Source: Theocolax elegans
Taxonomy: Eukaryota; Arthropoda; Insecta; Hymenoptera; Cerocephalidae
Assembly (NCBI GenBank): GCA_026168455.1
Contig: CM047426.1
Coordinates: forward strand, 82,239,986 to 82,303,985
Length of the DNA stretch: 64,000 bases
Reading direction: 5' to 3'
In this document: positions 34,560-50,643 of the stretch, one piece after another
Position numbering within the stretch: position 1 is the stretch's first letter
How the letters are laid out: each line of letters starts with the position of its first letter
Position numbers and translations under genes: made by a program
The notes under the pieces: generated by a model
What the model was told of the DNA's origin: nothing
Database searches by the model: none
Seen by the model: only the letters and a program-made list of their open reading frames with translations

Positions 34560-36783
34560 ATGCTAGGACCACTTGTAAGTAATATTATCATATATTGTAT
34601 AATACCCATTATACGTTTAAATTTCGTCATAGAGTGGATGTGCACCGTGTAAAAATAAAATGGTTAAATATTTTAATGATTGTTTTTTATAATGATTACG
34701 GTGTATATAAAAGTAATACTCTCTTTATTTCGATACACAAAAATAATGTGATTAATTAGTAGGCGCACAAATCACCGTATATGTTTAAATTTTTTATATT
34801 TTTTTTTCTATTAATTAAATGAATTATTTAAAATGTATTAAAATATCTGAAAATGTTAATGTAATGATTGACGTTTACAGTTGGGTGTCGTTCTCGTAGC
34901 GTCGGTGTTGGGTGCACCACCGACGAACGTGGAAGATACGGTGAATACGCAACACGTTGACAGCCAATACCAGGATGGTGTTGTAAACCAGCAGACCGGT
35001 ACGGTAGACGATCATCCAGTTCACCACCAGCAACCCAAAGCAAGGCAATTGGAAGGTTTCGATAATTATAAATTCGGAAGACAATTGGAAGGATTTGACA
35101 ATTTTAAAGTGGGAAAACAATTGGAAGGATTTGACAATTTTAAAGTGGGAAAACAATTGGAAGGATTTGTTCACCATAGTATGTTAATTTACTTTAATTA
35201 ATTATACTATTTATAATTTCTTAACTGCATTGAAAAGGTGGACTCTTGTTCTTAGAGAAATTTTTCTTAAATATGACTCAAACGGAAAATCTGTTTCCTC
35301 TAAAATGATTTTTTAATTAACAATGGGTTGATTTTTTTCCAAAATGTCTCTCTGACCTCTGTAACGCTCTTCTAGTTACTTTGAATAGTACGAATGATTT
35401 TTTTCAAATTTTTTTATTACTAAATGATTGAGATTTATGTGCAGCCGCAAGGATCAATTTTTCACCTAATCATTACCGATGAAAATTGGTTATTAATTTT
35501 GAATTAATTATTTCAAAAAAATTTCTCTGTCAGTTTCTTCTATATTACTCAAGTGTCATATATGAACTTTTCCAGATTTTTAGTTTGATAATTGCAGAAC
35601 ATTTTTTAATTTTTAAAAGTAAATCCCAATAATTTGGCTATAGCATCTCCTTAAGTGAAATCTACACTTTTGAAAAAATTGGGAAATTTAACTCAAAAAG
35701 ACCAATATTTTAAGATCAAGCATAAATACTCCTTTTGATTATAAAATAATTCCTCTGAGACCAAGAATCCACGTTTTTCGGCGTATATTAAGAAATTTCG
35801 CTAAATTATTTTTCCGTTACAGAAGTACCCGTAAACGTCCATCACCACCAAGTCCATCAAGCTCATCAAGTTCATCAAGTTCCCGTGCACCAACAAACTT
35901 TTGGTCGGCAAGTTGATCTGCACAACGTTAAAGTTCACAAACCTGAATACCAAAGCGAATTCGTCAAGAGCCACATGAGTGACAAAGCAGTAATCAAACC
36001 TGAAGAAGTGGTTGCTAGGTAAATTTAATTTTTTATTTTAAATCAATTATATATCTCTAATATACTAGCAGTTGTTTAGGTATTTAAAAATACTTACAAT
36101 ATTTAAAATGATGAAAATTGTGTTACATATTTTTATTTAAAAAATTGTAGACACAATGTCGACACCGCAAACGTCGTTCCAATGGCCCGTATCGTCGAGC
36201 AAGAATCGGAAGTGAACCCAGACGGTACTTTCCACAACGTATGGAACTCCGACAACGGTATCAACGTACAAGAGCAAGGTAGCCTTAAACGCGTCGATGA
36301 CGTTGACGTAGCCGTGTCTCAGGGTGAGATCTCGTACGTCGACAACGAAGGTGTCCGGTATTACCTTAAATACATCGCTGACGAGAATGGATTCCAGCCT
36401 CAAGGTGATCACCTTCCTACACCACCTCCAATTCCTCTTGGTATTGCAAGGGGTCTTGAATACATTGCCGCGCATCCTTCCGTCGAGACAACCACATACG
36501 TAAGTATTACAATTATTACTATAGTCAATATACTTATCATCTGTTTTCATCTTTTCAATTAATTTATTACTTATAGTTATCTGTTCCTTTACATTATTTT
36601 TTTAATTTATTTATTTTATTTAACGTCGCTCTATTTGTGCTCTCGCAACGTGGTGCTAAACGGCGACGGAGGTCATTATTATAGTACATTATTATATTAC
36701 AAATTCATTTTTTGTTCTAGGATTCTAACACGAGAACGCTCCGAAAATCACCAACCGTCGTTGGAGTTGCAGACAAATACTAA
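34560..36783 (+). CDS. Secreted cuticular protein, CPR family (RR-1 type)
   Basis: A structural protein of the exoskeleton that binds chitin. Five exons: 34,560-34,574; 34,881-35,178; 35,823-36,018; 36,151-36,499; 36,721-36,783; phases join to 306 residues. The tiny first exon encodes only MLGPL, as is usual for CPR genes, and joins a hydrophobic signal peptide (MLGPLLGVVLVASVLG). The chitin-binding Rebers-Riddiford domain lies in exon 4, ending with SYVDNEGVRYYLKYIADENG and FQPQGDHLPTPPPIP. The pattern and spacing fit RR-1 better than RR-2. Between signal and RR domain are three full and one partial copy of a 12-13 residue Gln-Leu-Glu-Gly-Phe repeat and a His/Gln/Val-rich stretch (HQVHQAHQVHQVHQVPVHQQ). 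A poly(A) signal AATAAA is at 36,864. Confidence 0.92.
35038..35169 (+). repeat. In-frame minisatellite in the cuticular protein exon 2
   Basis: Three full and one partial copy of a 36-39 bp unit encode (R/K)QLEGFDN(Y/F)K(F/V)G. The last two full copies are nearly identical at nucleotide level, which points to recent expansion. The repeat is in phase with the reading frame and does not interrupt it. Confidence 0.9.
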
Positions 36784-36863
36784 AATACTTTTATGTCAAA
36801 AGTAGTACTTATTTTGTGTGTGTATGTTGTTAATTATACTTATGTACAAATTGCGTAAATGTG

Positions 36864-36869
36864 AATAAA
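36864..36869 (+). terminator. Poly(A) signal of the cuticular protein gene
   Basis: AATAAA about 80 bases after the stop codon at 36,783, on the coding strand and at normal distance for an insect 3' end. Confidence 0.6.
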
Positions 36870-37284
36870 ATATTAGTGACCCTTAATCTGAAAATAAGTA
36901 TTATTATTTTACACATTACTTGATATTTATTACAAGTACAATATACTTAGGTAAAATAATTTAAAAAAATTTTTAATTTCAATTTGAACAAGTCAATCCA
37001 ATATGGCGTTTAATCTTCGATGATTTTGCATCGCATTCAATATTTTTATGTATCATATAATGTTGACAAGCGGGCAATCGATGAATATTTACGATACGAT
37101 CTACAACAATACGATCGAAAAAAAACAATTAAGCAGTACAAATGTAAAACATCGTTTAAATACAAGGCGACTGGCAAAAACAGACACACACGGAAAGATA
37201 CTAAAGTGAGGTTAAAAACCTGTGTGTGTTTTTGTATATTTTATATATAAAAATAAAATTATTTTGATAGACAAATATTAAAAT

Positions 37285-40301
<3,017 letters not shown>

Positions 40302-40455
40302 TATTAAATATTGTTTTTGTACAAAATGACATGTTAATGTCTTATTTATAAATTTGTTGTTTGATATTGCTGTTATATGATCTATATTTTTAATAAATGC
40401 ACTAATTTTACAATTATGTTGCCTTATTATTAATGGTAAATAATAAAATAAAAAT

Positions 40456-40840
40456 AAGCGCGCAGTACTTGCATCCATGGATGGGTGACCCATTCTCGTG
40501 CGACTTTCGGGATCGGTCAGGTATTTTTCCACACGTCACTACGTGAGCGGGAGATGTGGAACATTCGGTTTTGGTGTTTGGGTCTTTGCAATGTGACCTA
40601 AATACCCAATAAGAATGTTTTATTACACCGACCGTCTCGGGAGAGGTTTTCTTATAATTATAGGTTTTCCCTTCCTCACGGGCATAGCCCCGAGTGAATG
40701 CGATGCGGTGGGGTTAATCAAGGAGGGGTAATAAGCACCCACACAGAGGTGGTGTGTGAACACTATAAAAAAGAAGAGGGTACACGGTAGGAATTGCCAA
40801 AAAAGGGCACAAACAGAAATAAAAAAAAGAATAAAAAAAA
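40456..40840 (+). mobile_element. SINE-like retroposon with 5S-rRNA-like segment
   Basis: A 385 bp block of much higher GC than its surroundings, ending in an A-rich tail and flanked by the direct repeats AATAATAAAATAAAAAT (40,439-40,455 and 40,841-40,857). Near its 5' end is AGTACTTG...GGATGGGTGACC, similar to the 3' control region of 5S rRNA (with seven extra bases), as found in SINE3-type elements that use the 5S promoter. A short open frame in it is not considered coding. The flanking repeats are AT-rich, so the TSD could partly be chance. Other copies: 43,363-43,741 (minus) and 46,471-46,851. Confidence 0.6.
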
Positions 40841-40857
40841 AATAATAAAATAAAAAT

Positions 40858-41858
40858 TACAAATACTTACAAAATTTAGAAAAAACTGAATAATAAAGAA
40901 ATTGTTTTTGGGAAAATAAATATGATTACAGCATATTTAGTTTTGTAAATGTGTTATTTTATTTTTCGAGAAATACATAATAAAATAATTTATACACACG
41001 ACAATTAAATCAAGATTTGTACACTATGTATTGCAATACATAGGTAATTCATTTATTTTCATAACTTCTAAAATACAATTAAGTGACTGATCTGATAGAT
41101 TTTTTTCAAAGCTTATCGAGGCCTCGAATAATTTTTTTATTACACTTTTCTCATTTCCTGACTTTATTTTTTGTTTTAATTAACGTACTTACACATGAAT
41201 AACACATTACAGGATAGGATAACGGTAATATTCAATGTAGAAAAATAGGACGTTACATACACTAGCTGGTACACAGACCAAAAATTTAAAGTTTTCGCAG
41301 TCCAATAGTAAAGTATAATTTTTTCATTTTTCTTAATCCACTTGAATTTGTGTTATTTGATAACGATATCTAATTTGAATAAAACAGTAATTTGCACATA
41401 AGGTTGTGAATCTTTTATAAAAAGTTTTTTTGTTATAAAATCTACATACAATACTGATAAAATCTTATTTAGAATTAGTTTACTTAATTTTGGCATTGTC
41501 TGAATTTAAGTTATAAATATTATTATTAGATGAAAAAAAACTTTTCATAAAATATTCATCAGTAATAGATACACCACTTAAGGTACTTCGATTATAACTG
41601 CTATAGCTTATTGTATCTTTCTAACAAAACTGTATTAGTCATTAAATATTTTTAAACATTTTAAAGTAAATAATGTACAATTGATGTTGTAAACATTAAA
41701 ATAATGGGATGAAAGAATAAGCAGTTTTTACCGATCGAAGTAACATAAGTTCTTTATATTCAATTGAAAAATTAATAATTTTTTCTTAACTCAATCTACA
41801 TCACCCATCACAAACAATTTTTGTAATATAGTCTTGATGGAGCTAATCTCAATCACTG
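40858..41858. other. Non-coding DNA downstream of PEX6
   Basis: AT-rich sequence with no open frame of note. It belongs to the triplicated unit and is repeated, inverted and direct, further right. Nothing further can be assigned. Confidence 0.6.
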
Positions 41859-43362
41859 ATTGTTTAATAAATGAGTAGAATATTATGTCTTTACATATAA
41901 ATGTGTAAATGTGTAATATGTACAAAGCGAAAGAAAGAGCAATAAAGGCAATTGATTAGGAGAGTGAATCTTTTGACCTGTAAAAAAATTTAAACTATGT
42001 AGCGAAGAAAAATTTGTTTCTTATAATCAATAAAAGTGTACAGCCTCTATTAAAAACATATAGCAATTTATTGTTGCACCAAGCAACTGCAACAAAGTTC
42101 AGAATGTTATAATCATAGAGCTTAGTAAATTCTAATAGCAGTTGCCTTGGCGCGATTTTAGTTCTTCTATAAATTAAAAGAAGGGTCATCATTGCCTCGA
42201 GAAGTAAGATAAATCTTTAAAATATCTTATCATCTATATTTCTCTCCCTCTCTCTATCTATCTCTTTCTCCCCTTCAACTTGAATAATGTGTAAATTAGA
42301 TAAAAATACGTAAACGATTCCTCCCTTAAACTGCTTTGACAATATAAAACAAGCAGTGATTGAGATTAGCTCCATCAAGACTATATTACAAAATTGTTTG
42401 TGATGGGTGATGTAGATTGAGTTAAGAAAAATATTAATTTTTCAATTGAATATAAAGAACTTATGTTACTTCGATCGGTAAAAACTGCTTATTCTTTCAT
42501 CCCATTATTTTAATGTTTACAACATCAATTGTACATTATTTACTTTAAAATGTTTAAAAATATTAATGACTAATACAGTTTTGTTAGAAAGATACAATAA
42601 GCTATAGCAGTTATAATCGAAGTACCTTAAGTGGTGTATCTATTACTGATGAATATTTTATGAAAAGTTTTTTTTCATCTAATAATAATATTTATAACTT
42701 AAATTCAGACAATGCCAAAATTAAGTAAACTAATTCTAAATAAGATTTTATCAGTATTGTATGTAGATTTTATAACAAAAAAACTTTTTATAAAAGATTC
42801 ACAACCTTATGTGCAAATTACTGTTTTATTCAAATTAGATATCGTTATCAAATAACACAAATTCAAGTGGATTAAGAAAAATGAAAAAATTATACTTTGC
42901 TATTGGACTGCGAAAACTTTAAATTTTGGTCTGTGTACCAGCTAGTGTATGTAACGTCCTATTTTTCTACATTGAATATTACCGTTATCCTATCCTGTAA
43001 TGTGTTATTCATGTGTAAGTACGTTAATTAAAACAAAAAAATAAAGTCAAGAAATGAGAAAAGTGTAATAAAAAAATTATTCGAGGCCTCGATAAGCTTT
43101 GAAAAAAATCTATCAGATCAGTCACTTAATTGTATTTTAGAAGTTATGAAAATAAATGAATTACCTATGTATTGCAATACATAGTGTACAAATCTTGATT
43201 TAATTGTCGTGTGTATAAATTATTTTTATGTATTTCTCGAAAAATAAAATAACACATTTACAAAACTAAATATGCTGTAATCATATTTATTTTCCCAAAA
43301 ACAATTTCTTTATTATTCAGTTTTTTAAATTTTGTAGTATTTGTAATTTTTATTTTATTATT

Positions 43363-43741
43363 TTTTTTTATTCTTTTTTTATTTCTGTTTGTGCCCTTTT
43401 TTGGCAATTCCTACCGTGTACCCTCTTCTTTTTTATAGTGTTCACACCACCTCTGTGTGGGTGCTTATTACCCCTCCTTGATTAACCCCACCGCATCGCA
43501 TTCACTCGGGGCTATGCCCGTGAGGAAGGGAAAACCTATAATTATAAGAAAACCTCTCCCGAGACGGTCGGTGTAATAAAACATTCTTATTGGGTATTTA
43601 GGTCACATGCATAGACCCAAACACCAAAACCGAATGTTCCACATCTCCCGCTCACGTAGTGACGTGTGGAAAATACCTGACCGATCCCGAAAGTCGCACG
43701 AGAATGGGTCACCCATCCATGGATGCAAGTACTGCGCGCTT
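43363..43741 (-). mobile_element. SINE-like retroposon, copy in inverted unit B
   Basis: Reverse-complement copy of the element at 40,456-40,840, with the same flanking direct repeats (43,346-43,362 and 43,742-43,758). It was carried by the segmental inversion and is not an independent insertion. Confidence 0.6.
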
Positions 43742-43892
43742 ATTTTTATTTTATTATTTACCATTAATAATAAGGCAACATAATTGTAAAATTAGTGCAT
43801 TTATTAAAAATATAGATCATATAACAGCAATATCAAACAACAAATTTATAAATAAGACATTAACATGTCATTTGTACAAAAACAATATTTAA

Positions 43893-44855
<963 letters not shown>

Positions 44856-44903
44856 CTGAAGCAAATTTTTAGATTATTTATGTTCGTTATCATTAATAAG
44901 GAA

Positions 44904-45078
44904 TTAGTAAATTATTGATAGTTGAGGGTCAATAATAAATAAATCCAATTTATTTATTTAAGTGCACAACGTTTCATCTGCCAGGTTTGCAGAACTCTTC
45001 AGGTGCTTAGTATTGAATATAATGTTACAGCCTCTATCAACAATTTACTAATTCAACAATGGAGGGTGAAAATTACAA
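44904..45078 (-). mobile_element. 175 bp intronic insertion, copy in inverted unit B
   Basis: Reverse-complement copy of 39,113-39,287 with both 12 bp flanking repeats (44,892-44,903 and 45,079-45,090). The outer repeat is the last base block before the 27 bp spacer. Confidence 0.6.
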
Positions 45079-45129
45079 ATTAATAAGGAAGTCAGTAAAA
45101 TAAGAACATGTTTTTTATTCCTTATTAAT

Positions 45130-45304
45130 TTGTAATTTTCACCCTCCATTGTTGAATTAGTAAATTGTTGATAGAGGCTGTAACATTATATTCAATACTA
45201 AGCACCTGAAGAGTTCTGCAAACCTGGCAGATGAAACGTTGTGCACTTAAATAAATAAATTGGATTTATTTATTATTGACCCTCAACTATCAATAATTTA
45301 CTAA
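45130..45304 (+). mobile_element. 175 bp intronic insertion, copy in unit C
   Basis: Direct copy of 39,113-39,287 with flanking TTCCTTATTAAT at 45,118-45,129 and 45,305-45,316. The hammerhead-like core lies at 45,206-45,237. Confidence 0.6.
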
Positions 45305-45343
45305 TTCCTTATTAATGATAACGAAACATAAATAATCTAATAA

Positions 45344-46317
<974 letters not shown>

Positions 46318-46470
46318 TACTAAATATTGTTTTTGTACAAAATGACATGTTAATGTCTTATTTATAAATTTGTTGTTTGATATTGCTGTTATATGATCTA
46401 TATTTTTAATAAATGCACTAATTTTACAATTATGTTGCCTTATTATTAATGGTAAATAATAAAATAAAAT

Positions 46471-46851
46471 AAGCGCGCAGTACTTGCATCCATGGATGGG
46501 TGACCCATTCTCTTGCGACTTTCGGGATCGGTCAGGTATTTTTCCACACGTCACTACGTGAGCGGGAGATGTGGAACATTCGGTTTTGGTGTTTGGGTCT
46601 ATGCAATGTGACCTAAACACCCAAAAAGAATGTTTTATTACACCGACCGTCTCGGGAGAAGTTTTCCTATAATTATAGGTTTTCCCTTCCTCACGGGCAT
46701 AGCCCCGAGTGAATGCGAGGCGGTGGGGTTAATCAAGGAGGGGTAATAAGCACCCACACAGAGGTGGTGTGTGAACACTATAAAAAAGAAGAGGGTACAC
46801 GGTAGGAATTGCCAAAAAGGGCACAACAGAAATAAAAAAAGAATAAAAAAA
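46471..46851 (+). mobile_element. SINE-like retroposon, copy in unit C
   Basis: Direct copy of the element at 40,456-40,840, differing by substitutions and shorter A-runs. The left flanking repeat has lost one A; the right one begins at 46,852. Confidence 0.6.
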
Positions 46852-48369
46852 AATAATAAAATAAAAATTACAAATACTTACAAAATTTAGAAAAACTGAA
46901 TAATGAAGAAATTGTTTTTGGGAAAATAAATATGATTACAGCATATTTAGTTTTGTAAATGTGTTATTTTATTTTTCGAGAAATACATAATAAAATAATT
47001 TATACACACGACAATTAAATCAAGATTTGTACACTATGTATTGCAATACATAGGTAATTCATTTATTTTCATAACTTCTAAAATACAATTAAGTGACTGA
47101 TCTGATAGATTTTTTTCAAAGCTTATCGAGGCCTCGAATAATTTTTTTATTACACTTTTCTCATTTCCTGACTTTATTTTTTTGTTTTAATTAACGTACT
47201 TACACATGAATAACACATTACAGGATAGGATAACGGTAATATTCAATGTAGAAAAATAGGACGTTACATACACTAGCTGGTACACAGACCAAAAATTTAA
47301 AGTTTTCGCAGTCCAATAGTAAAGTATAATTTTTTCATTTTTCTTAATCCACTTGAATTTGTGTTATTTGATAACGATATCTAATTTGAATAAAACAGTA
47401 ATTTGCACATAAGGTTGTGAATCTTTTATAAAAAGTTTTTTGTTATAAAATCTACATACAATACTGATAAAATCTTATTTAGAATTAGTTTACTTAATTT
47501 TGGCATTGTCTGAATTTAAGTTATAAATATTATTATTAGATGAAAAAAAACTTTTCATAAAATATTCATCAGTAATAGATACACCACTTAAGGTACTTCG
47601 ATTATAACTGCTATAGCTTATTGTATCTTTCTAACAAAACTGTATTAGTCATTAAATATTTTTAAACATTTTAAAGTAAATAATGTACAATTGATGCTGT
47701 AAACATTAAAATAATGGGATGAAAGAATAAGCAGTTTTTACCGATCGAAGTAACATAAGTTCTTTATATTCAATTGAAAAATTAATAATTTTTTCTTAAC
47801 TCAATCTACATCACCCATCACAAACAATTTTTGTAATATAGTCTTGATGGAGCTAATCTCAATCACTGCTTGTTTTATATTGTCAAAGCAGTTTAAGGGA
47901 GGAATCGTTTACGTATTTTTATCTAATTTACACATTATTCAAATTGAAGGGGAGAGAAAGAGATAGATAGAGAGAGGGAGAGAAATATAGATGATAAGAT
48001 ATTTTAAAGATTTATCTTGCTTCTCGAGGCAATGATGACCCTTCTTTTAATTTATAGAAGAACTAAAATCGCGCCAAGGCAACTGCTATTAGAATTTACT
48101 AAGGTCTATGATTATAACATTCTGAACTTTGTTGCAGTTGCTTGGTGCAACAATAAATTGCTATTTGTTTTTAATAGAGGCTGTACACTTTTTATTGATT
48201 ATAAGAAACAAATTTTTCTTCGCTACATAGTTTAAATTTTTTTACAGGTCAAAAGATTCACTCTCCTAATCAATTGCCTTTATTGCTCTTTCTTTCGCTT
48301 TGTACATATTACACATTACACATTTATATGTAAAGACATATAATATTCTACTCATTTTATTAAACAATC
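46852..48369. other. Non-coding tail of unit C
   Basis: AT-rich DNA equal to 40,841-41,866 and beyond. A plus-strand frame (48,017-48,235, 72 codons) has an inverted counterpart at 41,995-42,192; it has no family match I recognise and I do not call it a gene. A purine-rich simple repeat (GA/GATA) lies at about 47,948-47,984. Confidence 0.5.
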
Positions 48370-50643
48370 TTGAAAATCATTGACTCATAGCGTTTATAAT
48401 AACTAATAAATTGTTAATGTGAATATTAAAAATATAACTGTGTGTACAGCCTCGTATGAATTATATTCTCTCTTTGATACTAAACTACTAGCATGTAATC
48501 ATCAAATACATTGAACATCAGTGCAATTTCTATACTACCTGATGATCTAATCAATTGCGTGATGAAATTTTCATTTCCTAGTAGAAAAATATTCAATTTT
48601 GTCTTTTGTTTTTTTTAAATATCATGAGAGACACGTGCTTTTGCTTGTAAATTTTACGTATATTAAAAAAGTAAATAAGTTGATGAGGAAAAAATGGTTA
48701 AAACCAAAATTTTAATAAAGTAACTTAACAAGTAGAATTCAACTATTTTATACGCGATAGTATCAGCAAATGCACTGTCTCATACTAATCTGTACTCACA
48801 TTACATTTTCTCACTGGCTGATCGACAGCAAAGTTAAACTACTCTTTATACAATGACAAGGGTGAATGTATTACATACTGCTTACATACACGATTTAACT
48901 TAAATATCACAATATTTCTGTTACATTACAATAAATAAATATTAAACATGCAATAGTTTCGCTTTGTGAACTAATAGAGTTTATCTTATTCCTTATTAAG
49001 TATATTAAAGAAATAACTTATATGACTATACACTTATGAATTGTCGCACAAATTTACATAATGAAACGCTGTAAAGCAGCATTGATAAATGCTTTTACGC
49101 AAATTAATAGTTAAAGAAAATTTAATTTTCATGTAATGACTATTAATGAATAAATTTAAAGAGGTACGTTTTGTTAGCAAAAAACAGTTTTACATTACAT
49201 GCTAAATATTAAACAAATTTTATGTCTTAAAAAATTCTTATTTCTAGGAAGGAATAGTTCTAACAAACTATCTTCGATGAATTGGATCAATTAAATAAGT
49301 ATTACGATTTTCAAAAAACAAGAAAACTAGGTATATATATGCCAATTTATAATACATACTTTTGAATAATTTATGCGTACTATATTAGAACAGACGAGTG
49401 TAAGTTCAACTTTTCGTAGCATCAAACGTATCGAAAATTTCGCTTTGTACTATTTAGTATTACATCTAACTGAATATATTAATAAATATATAGAGTATAT
49501 CACAGAAATAATTACTATAGTACAATTTGAAAACGTATATTTAACTTACATTATTAATTAACTTGAAAGAATAATAATGAATAACATGTTAAAGCATATC
49601 GAAAATAATTAAATTCCATAAAAATAAATTAATTGTTTGAAAAAACACTTAATAACGTAATTTGAAGATAAATTAAAAAAAATCATGAGCAGTAATGAAA
49701 CGGAATATAATACAAAAATAAAACTTTTAAGTTTAATTTCTTCATTTTCATATCTTTTTGTAAAAAGTAATTTATTATGGAAGTTTTAAAATAATAAAAT
49801 AAATAACATACAAATGTTTGAACACTGATTGGTGATATTTAAAAAATTACTTAAATCGTGTGCTTTATTTTATGTTTAAACATGGACTGCTGCTTGGTGT
49901 TCTTTGTAATATATATTTATATTTTTATTTGTAAGATTAGAATAAAATAGTTTGCCGTAGCCCATAGTTAATTGTTAACCATCATTAACGTAAACATATC
50001 TCTCTTAATCATGACAATTTTTTAAACTTTATCAAAAATTTTGATTGACATGATAGAGAGAGCTATTAAAACAGGAATTAAATTTTTTTACTGACAAAAT
50101 ACAATTTTAAAATCTTTCGCTTATATAAATGTTTTTTTTTTTCAATAATTTGTAAAGTCTTATAGACTTGATTAGAATGAAAAAATCAAGTCGAAATCTC
50201 ATTGCCACAGTATTTTATATTCAACAATTATTATAAATCCAAAAATTTCCTTAAAAGTATAGCGTAAGTTTCGACATTTTCAATGCTACAATTCGTATTC
50301 TCGCTGTCTAATGCATAATTATAATGTTTATCAATCATATGTATATATATTTAAATACAAAACGGAGAACTAATATATCCCGAGAAAAAACTCAGTCTCA
50401 TCCTCTCGTATCCGAGAAACATACCTCCGTTTTAAGACATCGTCTGCATTCAAACCCGAGCACGTGTGGTAATATACAAATAACGCTAAATTTTGCGTTC
50501 GTCATTTGCTTCCTTTCTTTAAAATCCTTGTGATTGAATAACCAATCGTAGACATGAATTACGTATATAACGACGTAATAACGACAAGGCAATCGAACAA
50601 AGTGAGAAAAAATTCGACTACGAATCTCTAGGAAAAAGGCGCA
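48370..50643. other. Probable Cbl 3' UTR and intergenic DNA
   Basis: Lies downstream of the Cbl stop codon (50,644, minus strand) and right of the PEX6 unit; the two genes converge here. AT-rich without coding exons. The part nearest 50,643 should be Cbl 3' UTR. Confidence 0.5.

Noticed and set aside
34828..35177. Minus-strand frames with a VKSFQLFSHFKI repeat
   Set aside because: Reverse reading of the in-frame QLEGFDN repeat on the plus strand.
36137..36550. 137-codon minus-strand frame opposite the cuticular protein exon 4
   Set aside because: Antisense shadow of the RR domain exon; the plus strand encodes the recognised domain.
37020..37250. Possible extra PEX6 first exon or separate small gene (76 codons, Lys/Tyr-rich)
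   Set aside because: Has a weak donor-like site but no protein similarity and no phase evidence; PEX6 can start at 37,285 without it.
43659..43892. 77-codon plus-strand frame over the SINE-like element
   Set aside because: It has counterparts with the same residues on the opposite strand of copies A and C and comes from reading the retroposon and AT flank antisense; no coding signal.
48017..48235. 72-codon plus-strand frame resembling a transposase fragment
   Set aside because: No motif I can name; the similar frame at 41,995-42,192 is only the inverted copy of the same DNA, not independent conservation.
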